NCBI RefSeq assembly: GCF_028583425.1
Contig: NC_072795.1
Span: 68,214,001-68,278,000 of the forward strand
Direction: 5' to 3'
Origin: Eublepharis macularius
Lineage: Eukaryota; Chordata; Lepidosauria; Squamata; Eublepharidae
DNA: 64,000 nucleotides
Below are positions 1 through 11,585 of this stretch, piece after piece. Made by a program: the position numbers and the translations under genes. The notes below the pieces were generated by a model that saw only the letters and a program-made list of their open reading frames with translations, made no database searches and was not told the DNA's origin. How positions within the stretch are numbered: the first letter of the stretch is position 1; the number at the start of each line of letters is the position of its first letter.

Positions 1-531
1 GATAAAGCTTCTGATTCAATTGTAAATGCAGTACAGTGCAACCTTGTTTATCCCTAAGTTTTATCCTTAGGTCATCTCTCAGAAATTCAGAAATTTGGGT
101 AAAATGAACTATTTTTTGTACAAAGTCCTTGTACCTTGTAACATATGAGCTAAGACCTAGGTAAATATGAATAATCAGGACATTAGAGATAACTGAGGTT
201 TCAGTTTGCAGAAAAGGGTCGAATGGTATTCTGTGTAATTAGTACTCCAAAATCTGAAGTCTTGTCCCAGAGAGGTGTTTTTTAAATGGGTATGTACATC
301 AGTGGTTCAAACTCTGTTAAGAAGAAGACTATATGAACTGTAGTAGTGTGCAGTAGGGATCCTTCCCACCCTTTAATTCATTTTTGGCAACGTCAAGCTT
401 AGATTCACTTTTGATCTCTGAACCCACAATAATGATTAGCTTTTGATGGACCTAGCCTTTAGCAAATTTACTTAATCTTGGTTTGATGATCATCGTCATA
501 ATAATAATTTCTTCTTCTGTGGTGTTTACAG
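1..531 (+). other. INA: 3' part of the last INA intron
   Basis: Non-coding, AT-rich sequence ending in a pyrimidine-rich tract and a tttacag acceptor just before the INA tail exon. I see no other gene or recognisable repeat in it. Confidence 0.75.
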
Positions 532-847
532 GAAGCTGTTGGAAGGCGAGGAGACACGTTTTAGCACCTCAAGCATCAGCATCTCATCTCTAAACCCCAC
601 TTCCAATCCAAGTTATTCCTTTCAGCCCCGGCTCTTCAGTTCCTCTATGATCAGCAGCTCCAAAATGTCCCCCACTCTTTCTTTTAAGAAAGAGGAGAAA
701 GAAGAGGCTACTAAGTTGGCCTCAAAAATCTCATCAAGTCAGGTAGGAGAAGCTTTTGCTGAAATGATTGAGGAGACCCTAACATCCACTAAGAAAACAG
801 AGCGAACAAACCTGGAGGAGGGGAGCATTGCAATCCAAAAAATGTAA
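532..847 (+). CDS. INA: Alpha-internexin, last coding exon
   Basis: Alpha-internexin is a class IV neuronal intermediate filament protein that co-assembles with neurofilament subunits in axons. The exon follows a tttacag acceptor. Its first base completes a split Arg codon and is followed by [13 protein letters not shown], the end of coil 2 with the filament-family signature ([10 protein letters not shown]-type). The remaining ~90 residues are the INA-type tail: Ser-rich, then [14 protein letters not shown], then [19 protein letters not shown], ending QKM before a TAA stop. This matches my recollection of the human INA tail (VGESFEEILEETVISTKKTE-like) much better than NEFL or NEFM. Only this exon is visible; the rod-coding exons lie left of the window. 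The 5' boundary is set by the splice site, not by an ATG. PCGF6 lies downstream in convergent orientation. Confidence 0.95.
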
Positions 848-1570
848 CACACTTAGTCTCAAGTACGATTAGACTTTAAGGGGGAATAATATAGCTTAAA
901 CTTTTTAAAATTGCCTATACGTGAATTAAGGTGCTTACCAGCTCACAAACACATAGCATTCATGTTTCACGTCACTAGACTAGTTCAGGAGCAAAGAAAC
1001 AAAGGAATGGGTCAAAGACAAGTTGGGAATACTGTGGTAAAGCTAACTAGCCAATGACATAGCAATTTAGTAGCCAGATTTCTAAACTAAAGGGAAGTTC
1101 CAAAGGGACAGCTAAGAAGGAAAGATAAAACCTACATATATTTGAATCCTGCTGTCTCTCAAATATGCTTGCATATTTTTACTTAACTCTGAATCTGGTA
1201 CCCAGGGCTAAAATGAACAGTGACAACAATCGTAGATCTCCATTCATTTGTAAAAGGTGAAATCGTATGTCCGTGCTGCAAGCTTAAATCAAAGAAGAGA
1301 CAATCTAACCTATCTACAGTCTAGCTTCATTAAACAAAACTAGGCTTTTTGAACTATTATTGGTGCTGTAAAAGAAAAAAAAAGCCAGCTTTTTTACATC
1401 TGCTAGTAATAGCACAGGGAGCCCCATTTGAATTAGTAAAATCAAATGGGGCTTGAAGAGTTAAATCACTTCTTCCTTCCCCAGATTGCCCCAGTCTGAA
1501 TCATGGCTGTATGCACATAGAGTTTTGCTTTTTACAGACCCATAGGGATCCATGGTCATCTTTGCATGGA
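848..1570 (+). other. INA: Probable INA 3' UTR and flank
   Basis: AT-rich sequence directly after the INA stop with no coding signal. The transcript end cannot be fixed: the AATAAA strings near 1724 and 2380 lie in or near repeats, so I do not assign a poly(A) site. Confidence 0.4.
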
Positions 1571-1574
1571 TAAT

Positions 1575-1609
<35 letters not shown>

Positions 1610-1622
1610 ACACACCCTATTA
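1571..1622. repeat. Palindromic (TG)n/(CA)n microsatellite
   Basis: A TG run is bracketed by inverted arms: taatagggtgtgtgt at 1571-1585 and its complement acacacaccctatta at 1608-1622. The whole block could form a hairpin. Confidence 0.85.
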
Positions 1623-1647
1623 ACATGTGTATTGAAATGTCTTTGAA

Positions 1648-1735
1648 ATTGACTGTACTGACCCATACTGTAATCTGCCTTGAGTCTCAGTGAGAAAAAG
1701 TGGACTATGAATTATGTAGATAAATAAATATCTGG
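1648..1735 (+). repeat. 3' tail of an L2-type LINE or dependent SINE
   Basis: Contains ctgtaatctgccttgagtct and ends in aataaata repeats. It is the reverse complement of the 3' tails of the L2-type LINEs at 54.4 kb and 61.6 kb. Confidence 0.7.
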
Positions 1736-1799
1736 CTTTGACTCCTAGTCTCAGCTGAAGTATGGACACAGCTGCTTAGGGTTAGGACATAAAATAGCC

Positions 1800-2140
1800 C
1801 CAAATTATGCCTCGTATATATGAGAAGCAGATTAATCCTGAACCTCTGAAGGCAGGAAACTCATGCACATGGCTGTTTCACTCCATTTCCAGTCCTCTGC
1901 CTTGCTGTGTGTTCTGTATTCATTTACAACAAAGCACAATGTATCTAGTAATGTTTGCTAGCAGCTACTGCCTTAAAAAGGGGGAGCTTATTAGGAAGAT
2001 GAATACTATGCCCCACGATAAGCAAGTAAAGGATAAGTTAGCCACACTGGTGTTCAACAGGCTGTAATGTTGTGTGATGACTAGCACATTGTGAAGACTC
2101 ATATATTTATATTTTGGGGTTACTCACAACCATTAGAAAC
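1800..2140. other. Intergenic, nothing recognised
   Basis: An 86-codon open frame lies here but has no family resemblance. I see no repeat boundary. Confidence 0.4.
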
Positions 2141-2154
2141 AAGCTGAGCATGGT

Positions 2155-2332
2155 CATAGATCCAGAGGCGTTAGCCGTGTTAGTCTGTAGTAACAAAATA
2201 GTAAAGAGTCCAGTAGCGCCTTTAAGACTAACCAACTTTATTGTAGCATAAGCTTTTGAGAACCACAGCTCTCTTTGTCAAATGCATCTGATGAAGTTGG
2301 TTAGTTTTAAAGGTGCTACTGGACTCTTTACT
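2155..2332. mobile_element. Foldback insertion 1 of the GGACTC-tail family, 14-bp TSD
   Basis: Flanked by aagctgagcatggt at 2141-2154 and 2333-2346, a perfect 14-bp target duplication. The left part is an antisense copy of a retroelement 3' end, whose complement reads ctctggatctatg at the terminus. The right part is a sense copy ending ggactctttact. The two arms are inverted relative to each other, and the right arm lacks the terminal 45 bases of the left. The left arm holds a hairpin (agagagctgtggttctc on the complement) resembling stem II of a hammerhead ribozyme. Confidence 0.8.
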
Positions 2333-3960
2333 AAGCTGAGCATGGTGTATTCTTCCTCTTTTAAAAAGTCTATACGGCAAATAAATGAGGGTCTAATCTT
2401 CTATTAGGTGCATGTCCAGTCATTTCTGTGATCATAGTGGGCCTCTGTTCAGTTTCACTTTGTGCCATACTAGTAGCCAACAGTTTAAAAATGGCCATTG
2501 CTTAGAATCAATAGTGCCAGGTACTGAAAAAATAATTAAAGGAAACACATGTGCTGTAACTAGTTTCTGCATTTTTTGGCCTTGTATCACAATAAGGCTA
2601 AAAGAAAAGATGACCAGCTCTCTTTAGTTCATTAGTAGCACAGAGTTCTAATGTTGCAAAAGTTGGGATACCTATAGCTTCCTTTAGCCACAGTCTAAAG
2701 CTACAGATAGCCTTGCCTTTGATTCACCATTAGAAAAGGATTGTAGATTTATGCCAGCTGTCTATGTGCTGTACTGAGACATATTGTGTTAATAAACACA
2801 CCTATTAAGGAATTTTCCTTAATATATTTTCTTAAATTTACTCACTGCCACATGGTAACCATACAAATGAGTTGTAGCAGTTCTAATTTCTCTCTAAATA
2901 GGTTAGGAGCACATTTATTTGGCCTTGCTGGCCAAGAAAAAAAAACACTTTGGTTTAGTAAATAAGCAACAACGAGTGTCATAGACTATGGAATTCTGAC
3001 CTTTACAACACTTTGGCAAACTGAACTCACTTTTTTGCCACAAACATCACAAAACTGTAATTACAGGGAGGGAAAGATTCACACCATTTCCCCCAAAAGA
3101 AAGCAAGAACTCTGATAAAGTTGAATCACATCTTCCATCTACGTCAGCTGTCAGTATACATCTCCAGTCTACCACTCAAATATGTGCCAAGTTTTATATA
3201 GCATTTACTATTGTAGATTTTCTTTCAATGCCTTAAGATTGCCAGCATTTGTATGTTGTGATGTATTTGCATTGATGCAACCTACCATGACAAAGTTTGA
3301 TAACACAAAACTATCTCGTTCTATCAGTCTCACTGCAATAGTTCCTTGAACTAAGAAGTACTTGCTCACATTCTTTCCTCCTCTTCTGTAAGGCACAAAT
3401 AAATGAAAAGATGCCATTAATTTAATCAGTCTGCTTATCGTTTGTGACATTTTGACTCCAAGCTTTCATCATTCTTAAAATGAATTTTATGCCATTCAGG
3501 CAAATCAGCGTTCACACATCAGACTTGACTAGGACCAATCACTATGGCTGCCAAAAGATCAAAGTAGCAAAGACTGAGGTGTTCATAAAGACTGTGTATG
3601 AGAAACTTATGTTTACCCACCCAACTGCACATTTGTAATAAATGAAGCCTGTTAGGGAAAAAGTACAAGTGTGTTGAATGTTTAGGTGGAAAATATGGGG
3701 TTTAAACAACGTTCTGGCAGGGACTGAATTGATATATAGAGCAGGGGTCCCAAAAGTTGCCTCTTCTCTGGTTCTGTCAGCTGCAGATACCTCCCCTTCT
3801 TATGAAACAAAATAAGAGTCTTATTGGTTGCTCCATCCCCTCCCCACCATGATTATTTCAGTTCTGTTTATACTAGAGCTATTATATCACCTCTAACAAC
3901 ATGAATGAAAATCTATTGTGATTTTTTTCCCCATTTAAGCACCACTTCCTGTACTACCAG
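2333..3960. other. Intergenic, nothing recognised
   Basis: AT-rich unique-looking sequence. Short open frames (for example 3208-3450, minus) show no recognisable domain. Confidence 0.4.
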
Positions 3961-3964
3961 CTTC

Positions 3965-4060
3965 TTTAAATAACAAGATTTGAGTCTGAATGGTCTCTAA
4001 GGTGCAACTGGACTTGAATCTTGCTCTTGTACTGCAGGCCAAAATGGCTACCCACCTGAA
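3965..4060 (+). repeat. Solo 3' end of the GGACTC-tail family
   Basis: Contains ggtctctaaggtgcaactgg, then cttgctcttgtactgcaggc and atggctacccacctgaa. This is the sense 3' end of the same family as the foldbacks at 2.2, 31.4 and 45.4 kb. Confidence 0.65.
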
Positions 4061-4269
4061 ACGATCTTCTTTAGATAGACCATTATTACCTAACAATTCA
4101 GGAAAACTCTAATTAAGGGTTGGCTGGCTTGTTGTAAATACCTGCTGCTTCAGATATGAATGTGATCTATATGGCAACTGATCAAGCCTTCAGTGGATAA
4201 CATATTCATGCTGACAACGTAACTGGATACTTGTTCTTGACACTTGCATTTACTGTAGCAATGGCCTTT

Positions 4270-5240
4270 ATATTTTTCTAGGGTTGTTTACTTATTTTAT
4301 CGTCTGCCTTTCTCACTGAGACTCTAGGCAGATTACATGGTATAAATCACTGCAATCGATAGGATAAGTAATGTAACTGGAATAAGATTACAGAAATCCA
4401 AGACAAGAGTGTGAAATATTAGATAAACCAGCGTTCCCCAGTGTGGCACCTGTGGGCACCCTGGTTTCTGGGAAATGAGTGGGGCCATGTTGGACATTTG
4501 ACCAGCAAGGCTTCTGATTGGCAACTGGAGATCCAATTGGCTGGGCAGATTAAAATAAGTAGTTTCAGTGGCAGCTACCAATATGGTTTTATTTTTTCTC
4601 ATTCTTCTTCCCTAGTGTATTTTTAAAATTATCCCTCTTCTCTTCTGCCCTTGGGCTTCCTGTGTTTACATGACTTTGCCTCCTGTGGCAGCCATTTTCT
4701 GGTTGTGCCCACTATCCTGTGTGAGAATTCCAAAGGTATTCACAGGCTGGGGACCCCTGTGTTAAACAATGCAGAAAATGGTATTACATTGGTAGAAAAC
4801 AATGCACTGCAAACAGGATAATACAGCAAACAGGTAACACACATACACAGGCCCATTCCCTTTAGAGAAGTATTTTCCTGAATCATTCCATTAAAATATA
4901 GCCCTATTGCCTTAAAAAAGATACCCTCCTGAATAATTCTGTTAACATAAGTTTGTGGAATGCCATAAGCTAAGGAGCTTTCCTGACATCAGGCAAGTCG
5001 TTTCACAAGGTGGGAGCTGCTAAGAAGAATGCACATGTGTAGGCAGTTGTCGATTCTGCATATTTACAGGATGGTGCCAGAAAGTCCTGCTCAGATGAGC
5101 GAAGCTGTCATGGCTCACTGCAGGAGGAGATGCAAATTTCTCTGCTTTTTCTACATATATTAATACTTTTATATGAAAATTAAATCCATATAATCCTAAC
5201 ATCCTGGCCAAAGTAGACCCTGTCATTCACCACTCCCATA
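4270..5240 (-). mobile_element. Old L2-type LINE fragment, split by a hAT element
   Basis: The left part (4285-4428) matches the 3' untranslated tail of the younger copies at 54.4 and 61.6 kb (ctcactgagactctaggcag). The part after 4767 matches their C-terminal coding end (ctcagatgagcgaagctg at about 5091). It is heavily diverged and much older than those copies. Confidence 0.65.
4429..4759. mobile_element. Non-autonomous hAT-type transposon inside the L2 copy
   Basis: Begins cagcgttccccagtgtg and ends cacaggctggggacccctg, matching the CAGNGNTCCCCA type of hAT terminal inverted repeat. The 8-bp flanks agataaac (4421-4428) and tgttaaac (4760-4767) agree at 6 of 8 positions, as expected for an old 8-bp target duplication. 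It has no transposase. Confidence 0.7.
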
Positions 5241-5970
5241 CTGAGCCTGTATAATCTGAGCCAAACTTTGCTGATGTATACAGCATGTGAATTAATTTTA
5301 GAAGTGTTCTTACATGAAAAGGCACATTGCTAGTGAAGCCAAGACAAAAAGAGAGAGAGACCATTCCTATCTAAGATCATTGCTACTCTGGGCTTGGGGG
5401 AGAATTCCTTCCAAGAATGAGCAAATCCCATACCATTCTTGTCACCAGGCTGCCAAGATGCTATCTTCCCATTCTTACAGAACAGTTTATGCAAAAACAA
5501 GATCCTATTGTTACCCAAACAGGAGGTCTCCTTAATTAGTTGGGGGAATTACCATTGAAGGAAAGAAGAGGTAACTAGGTATCTCCACCTATGTACACCA
5601 GGATTGTTCCCTTAGAGAACGCTCAAATAAACAGGCAGATGTTCTATAGGGTTTTTTATTAAAAGAGAAATAAAAAGCAAGCATACAGAAAGCACACGCA
5701 GCATACACACAGAGCTAACTAAGAAGGCAGAGAGGAAAATGGGGGAGAGTAATTTGGGATAGGGTGATAATTACCAGTCCTGAAGGAGAGATCTATGGGA
5801 GCAGAAGCAAAATGACCAGAGTTCATGGGGAGAAGGAATCAGATATATCTGAGGGTGCATGTATGGGTCCAGAACACACACACACAGCACATGGCTGGGG
5901 AGTCTAATTATAGGGCAAAACATGCCTGGGAGCAAAACTGATGTCTTGCATCAAAAGCAATACCTTAATG
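5240..5970. other. Intergenic, unclassified
   Basis: No gene. The purine-rich stretch 5640-5880 with short CA runs could be a repeat remnant, but I cannot place it in a family. Confidence 0.3.
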
Positions 5971-5977
5971 CAGTAGA

Positions 5978-6068
5978 AAAGAGCTAGAGTCCAGTAGCAC
6001 CTATATGACTAATGAAATTTGTAGTAGGGTATGAGCTTTCATGGCTTGTCTGGAGGTGGAACAATAAA
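5978..6068 (-). repeat. GGACTC-tail family 3' end, antisense
   Basis: Contains agagtccagtagcacctata and tgagctttcatggcttgtc, the complement of the 3' region seen at 3965-4060 and 45409-45546. Confidence 0.65.
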
Positions 6069-6069
6069 T

Positions 6070-7955
6070 TCGGGAAAGTGTGACATGATTATCGGGGATG
6101 GGATATAGGTAAAAATATTGCTTGATGAACTGGTAAGTATTGGATGGGAAGGCTATCAGGTTCACTGAATAGCCTGATTAGGTTAGATAAGTGAGGGGAA
6201 GCATGGAAGGGCATTGATGAGATTTAGGCTGGGGCTGCCAGTCATTCCCCTATGACTCATGGTATGGTAACTTTCCAGTCTCCAGGCCAGCTGGCATCCA
6301 CTATGCCTGGGGCCAGGCAGTGCCTAGGACTTCTGGCAAGTGTGTTTATGATACTTCATATCCATAAACTTCCCTTTTAGTGTGAGGGAGTGATCTGACT
6401 GCTAACACTATAGTCCCACTGATATTTTCCATCTCCTGTAAAATTTCATGCAAATGGAGATATAGTTATCTAAGAAATCTATGTGTTCATTATAATAATG
6501 TAATCAGTATATAAACACCCATTGTTAGTGCTTTCCCAGGATGTGCTCCCCTATAGCTGGGAGTTGCAGGTGAATAATGCAATCATACAGACAGGGCTGA
6601 TTCTGTGGAAAAGACATGTGATCAGCCTTCTTTCTGCAAGGAGAGGAAAGAGCTAACAATTCAGTAGAAAGACCTATACAATGATGCAGTTGCATCATTC
6701 ACACATTGACTACAGCTACATGGTGGTACATGGCAGAAATGTGGCTCCTATGCAGTTGGTGCCTGCATCTGATCGGCATGACTTGGGATCCACTGTACTT
6801 CTTGCTATTATTGCTGACAGAAAAAGTATGAAATTTGTTCACTGGGCAAAAGGCAATTGATTGACCTTGTAAGTTACCAATGCCATAAAATGTTATTTTA
6901 TTCAGTTAAAATATTGATTATTGTACCCTTTGACCCCCCCCTCCCCGCCCCAGTCTGCAAGGCGGCTGGATTGCTAATCTTTATTATATACTATCATTAT
7001 ATCTTATAATTGGCTGGCACGAATGTAGATAAAAACAGCAAAAACAGGTCACCCAAAGGCAAGGTAGTGCTCTGTACATACTCATGAGTTTTCCTGAGAA
7101 TGTAGAAAGATAAGGACTCTGTACATAAACCAAAAGAAAAAGGAACAAAGCTTCAAGACACAGCCAGATGAGAATGAAATATACTCCATTAGAGACAATA
7201 TTAGAAGAACAAGGATGTGTAAAGGAAAATGAGATGGAGAGAAAATTAGCTTTCTTGAGTCCCTGAGAGCTTAAGAGAATCCTGGAGGAGCAAGACTTGG
7301 GGAATAGAATTTCTTAACTGGCCTCCCCTCCTTCTTTGTGGCCACCTAACTTGTATTTATCAAACCACTGAGGTACATGTTACCTCTTGTAAATAAAGGA
7401 AACAAGGATGATATTTCATCATTAGCCAAAAGTATATTTTAAGGTGTATGACTAATTTGAAGGTATATTATTTAATATGAGTGTCTCTCACCCTCACCAA
7501 GGCTATGCTGCCCCCTTTCTGCCATGTCCTTCCTGTAGCAGAGGACCTAAAAGACCTCATATCAGAGTGGGGATGGGGTTGCACCACCCGATTCCTGCTC
7601 CTTTCTGTACCCTCAGGTCTCATATGCAGCCTGATCAGAGATATTCCATCTTCCCTAACCTGCTGCAGATTGTCCTGAAACAGGCCTGCCTTCCAAACCC
7701 TTCTCAGGGCTGGCTCCTTCCCTTGATCTTTTCACATAATCAGGAAACATCTGGGAACTCTGTCTCACCTGCAGAAACCTCCTGGGTTGCTACCTTCATC
7801 CTGGCGGGGCTTGACAATGTGATAGGCTCCACTTGGCCACCAAACTCCATAACCCAGAATGCAGCCCCTCCCTAACTGTTTCAGATGTGCCCTAGCTAGG
7901 CTGGTGTGGCTGCCAGTTGCATACAGCTTGCCTTAGCCAAGGCAAATAGTATCTG
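6070..7955. other. Intergenic, nothing recognised
   Basis: Includes a C-rich tract near 6931-6952 and a moderately GC-rich block 7470-7880 with overlapping open frames in two registers. Neither frame shows a known domain or splice context. Confidence 0.35.
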
Positions 7956-7959
7956 CAAG

Positions 7960-8155
7960 TCCAAGGTGGGTCTCATTGTTGGACATACTTAATATTAAAC
8001 TAGGGAGACCTACATTGAAATCCCCACTAAGCCAGGAAATTCACTGGATGACCTTGGGCTAGTTGCTTTCACCCTAACCTATCTCACATGTCTGTTGGAG
8101 GAAAAAACCATGTACACCATCTCAAGCGCCTTGAAAAAAAGGATAAAAATAGAAT
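7960..8155 (+). repeat. Degraded tRNA-derived SINE
   Basis: Contains gaaatccccactaagccagg followed by gatgaccttgggctagttg and cctaacctatctcacatg, the central body of the squamate SINE seen more clearly at 24.35 kb. The tRNA head is eroded. Confidence 0.6.
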
Positions 8156-8159
8156 TTTC

Positions 8160-8905
8160 CAACATTTCCCAGCAGTATCCAAAATATTACATGTAATGGA
8201 TAAATGTCAAGAAACAATGATGTACAATTTTAAATGTTAACACAGAGATACCAGTTTGTTTCTGATTTGATATTAAGTTGTCTACACTCAACAATAAGCC
8301 TGTGTTTGAAATGCCAGGATCCAAGCTGAACTAGGGTTGTGCGATGCTGGTTACCCAGCTGTTTAACAGTTAAAGAGATTTTTTAATTGGCACATATTAG
8401 TACTGAGTTAGAAATAAAACAGTTTATTATTTTGAAACAAAGAAAGGCTACTTAAACTCTTTTGTTGTTACTCTTCAAATGATTATTGCACCTTAATGAG
8501 GGCTGTGTACCATAAAACATGGTATCTGTGCTTTTCTGCTTTATGTAGATAATACAATAGTAGCCAATATATAATAATTCCTCCAGAGTTTCATTCAAGC
8601 CAAGGCTCAACACATGAGAAATAAATGGGGCTGGACAATAAAGCTATTTTGCTGAAGCAAGGATATGCTACAATTAGTATTGGCTGTCTAGTAACAATGA
8701 AAGCATTGACTTTTCTGGAAGCTGCATATAAGGCTGCAGAGAGAAGCTTGTTTAAGCAAATATAATACATAGAAAAGAGCATAGAAAATCATTGAGCTGT
8801 GCTATTAGCTGGCCATCAGAGCTTTCATTTAAAGTATTGGAACATGCCCTGCCTTGTTTCGTATTATTCTGCCTCAGCCTGTAACTAAACTGTATGTCTC
8901 TCAAA
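8160..8905. other. Intergenic, nothing recognised
   Basis: AT-rich sequence up to the left end of the DIRS element. No domain or repeat is visible. Confidence 0.4.
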
Positions 8906-8937
8906 CTATTGTTCATTGAGTTCTTCTGTGCAGACAC

Positions 8938-9090
8938 ACATTGGGACTGCGCATGCTCAGGCTTGCCAATGGAGAAACTTTTTTAGCTTCTTTAGAGCTC
9001 CATTAGGGGCAGCTTCTCGCTGGTCATGTAGATTAACCATTTTTCCTGCCCAAAACGGGCACATGACCTAGGAGGAACAACCCGCTCTCC
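8938..9090 (+). repeat. DIRS copy 1, left inverted terminal repeat
   Basis: Starts cacattgggactgcgcatgc. It is complementary to 13063-13213, which contains gcgcatgcacagtcccaatg. Confidence 0.9.
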
Positions 9091-9170
9091 CTCATTTCTC
9101 CTGAGCTGCTGCGAACCCAAACTAGTTACCACCAGAGAGTTCACAGCGGAGCAGGAGGGAAGGATGTGTA

Positions 9171-9259
9171 TCTGCACAGAAGAACTCAATGAACAATAGT
9201 TACCGGTATGTACAATCCTGTTTTCATCTTTGTTCTTCTGTGCATCACCACATTGGGAG
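9171..9259. repeat. DIRS copy 1 internal complementary region
   Basis: The first half (gcacagaagaactcaatgaa) complements the extreme left end at 8906-8934. The second half (catctttgttcttctgtgc) complements the extreme right end at about 13217-13234. In DIRS elements this region is thought to template circularisation. Confidence 0.85.
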
Positions 9260-9627
9260 ATTACCAAGCTGCACACAATAAGAAGGCAGGGTGAATCTCT
9301 CCAACTCAATTTTATTTGTTTACAACATAAGAGCAACACTGAATTTTATTTTCAGTACTCAGAATATGAATAAACAGCTCAATATCTCAAGTTATTTAAC
9401 ATTAGCATTAAGTAAGGAACTACTAAACGTGTACGACTAGAACAGTACTCTCATTTGTAAACCAGAAGTATACATAAAATATACAATGGCAACAGTGAAA
9501 AGTTTTGTGTTCCTTTATGTACCATCACTTTGTCAAGTTAAGGCAATTAGAATGATCAAACTGTTTAACTCCTTAAGTCTCGATGATTCATCTTCCATAA
9601 TCTACACATACAGATACAGAAACATAG

Positions 9628-10215
9628 TCATTGGACAAACAAAGAGTGTAACACTGCCCTTGCAACTGCAGCATCACATGTGATGTCTGCACTCATTGCA
9701 TAATGTTTAGCAAAGGTATCCAAGGAGGACCAAGTTGCAGCTTTACAGATGTGAGCTAGTGGTACTCCCCTCAAAAAAGAAGATGAAGAAACCTGTACTC
9801 TAGAGTGGGCTCTGATTCGTAATGAGCATTCTACAGCCGCTTGCTGGTAAGCCCTCTGGATTGCTGACGCAATCCACCTTGATATAGTTTGTGCTGAAGC
9901 CCTTTTCCCTTTGTTGGGTCCCCTAAAGCATACAATGAGGTTTGTTTCTAATCCCTTTGTTCTGTCCAAATAAAAGGATATTGCCCTTTTCAAATCCAAG
10001 GAGAGTAAAGCTCTCTCTGCTCCAGACTGAAGAAAGGGGTAGAACACAGGGATAATGATATCCTGAGAAACATGAAATGGTGACACCCCCTTAGGTAGGA
10101 ATTGCAGAGTAGGCCTAAGTGCCACCCTTTTAGAATGGATTCTCAGGAAGAGAGTATCAGCCCTGAGTGCAGAGATTTCACTCACAGGACCTCCTAGTGG
10201 AAGGTCTCCTGGCAT
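9628..10215 (-). pseudogene. DIRS copy 1 tyrosine recombinase region
   Basis: About 195 residues resembling the C-terminal half of DIRS tyrosine recombinases, including the RAHSRVQVSSSSFLRGV and ICKAATWSSLDTFAKHY blocks that precede the catalytic tyrosine. Part of the fossil element. Confidence 0.8.
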
Positions 10216-10804
10216 TCAGGATTACAAATTGGACCTCTTGTGAACAATCTAAGGATTGGGGCGTATACGCCAGGCTGTGAGATGCAGTTTCCCTGAGTCA
10301 TGGTGGATGATGTCAGAATGTCTGGGGCCACAGGCAGTGTAATATATGTCTATTTGGACAGATCTAGTAACTTTGGCAACCATATTTGTTTTGACCAAAA
10401 TGGGGTTATTAGTATGCAGTCTGTGTTGTCCTGTTGAATTTTGCACAACACCTTTGAAATTGGGGATTGGCAGGAAGAGGTAGTACACCCAACTTGTCCA
10501 AGTGTATTGAATGCGTTTTCCAGAGAGAGAGGATCACTCTCTGACAGGGAGCAAAACAAGGGTGCTTTTGTATTGGATGCAGTTGCAAAGATCTACCTCT
10601 GGTATCTTTCACTGAGCAAACACAGGCTTGAGGTAGTAGTCATTTAGAGATTGGTGTTCAGTTGTCTGCTTAGCACATCCGCTTTGGCATTGACAGTTCC
10701 AGCAATGTGAATGGCATGTATGGAAACTCTGTTAGCAATAGCCCAGTTCCAGATGGCTGTGGCTTCTGTGCAGTGGGTCAGCGAAGCAGTCCCGCCCTGC
10801 TTGT

Positions 10805-11585
10805 TTAGATAATATATTGCTGTGGAGTTGCCCGTTTGTATCTGTACTTCCCTGCCATAAAGGAGAGCTGCAAAAGAGCCAAGAGGATGACTCTAAGTTC
10901 TAAGACAATGTGTAGAGATTGTTCTTTAACTGTCCACTGGTCTTGTACAGACAAGGAACCACAGTGAGCACCCCATCTATAAGTGGAAGCATCAGTTGTT
11001 ACGACTCTTTCGCACTGTTTGGATCCAAAGGGGACACCCCTAAACAGGTTAGCCTCCACTGACCACCAATTTAGAGATCTAACCACTCATCTTGGTATGG
11101 AAAATTTATGACTAGGAGAATGTGCTCTCACATCAAACCTCCTGATATTCAAACGAGTGAAAGGTACTACCGCCATCATGACCAACATATGACCTAGTAA
11201 TTTCTGAATTCTCCACACTGATTGAAACTGTTTTTTAAAAAAACATGGCCATAAGGGATCAAATAACCCTTGCTCTTTCAGGCGGTAATGCAACCCTAGC
11301 ATCTGTGGCATCTAGTATGGCACCAATGTAGGCTACAGTTCTACACGGTTCCAGTTTAGATTTGGCAAAGGTAATCATCAGGCCTAGACTTAGGCATGTG
11401 TTCACCAATAATGCGGTATCTTGCAGTAACTTCTCGCTTGATAGAACTGTAATCAGCCCATCATCGAAGTATGGAAAAATGGAACAGCCCTGCGCTCTAA
11501 GATGAGCCACCACAGGTGCCATATATTTGGTGAATATTTTAGGGGCAGTAGGTAACCCAAATGGTAAGACAGCATATTGGAACAC
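10805..11585 (-). pseudogene. DIRS copy 1 reverse transcriptase and RNase H region
   Basis: Contains FQYAVLPFGLPTAPKIF, then FPYFDDGLI (the catalytic aspartates), and further on TTDASTYRWGAHCG, the first acidic motif of RNase H. Part of the fossil element. Confidence 0.8.

Noticed and set aside
7477-7875. 132-codon Pro-rich frame as a novel gene
   Set aside because: A second overlapping register is equally open, and there is no domain, splice context or promoter.
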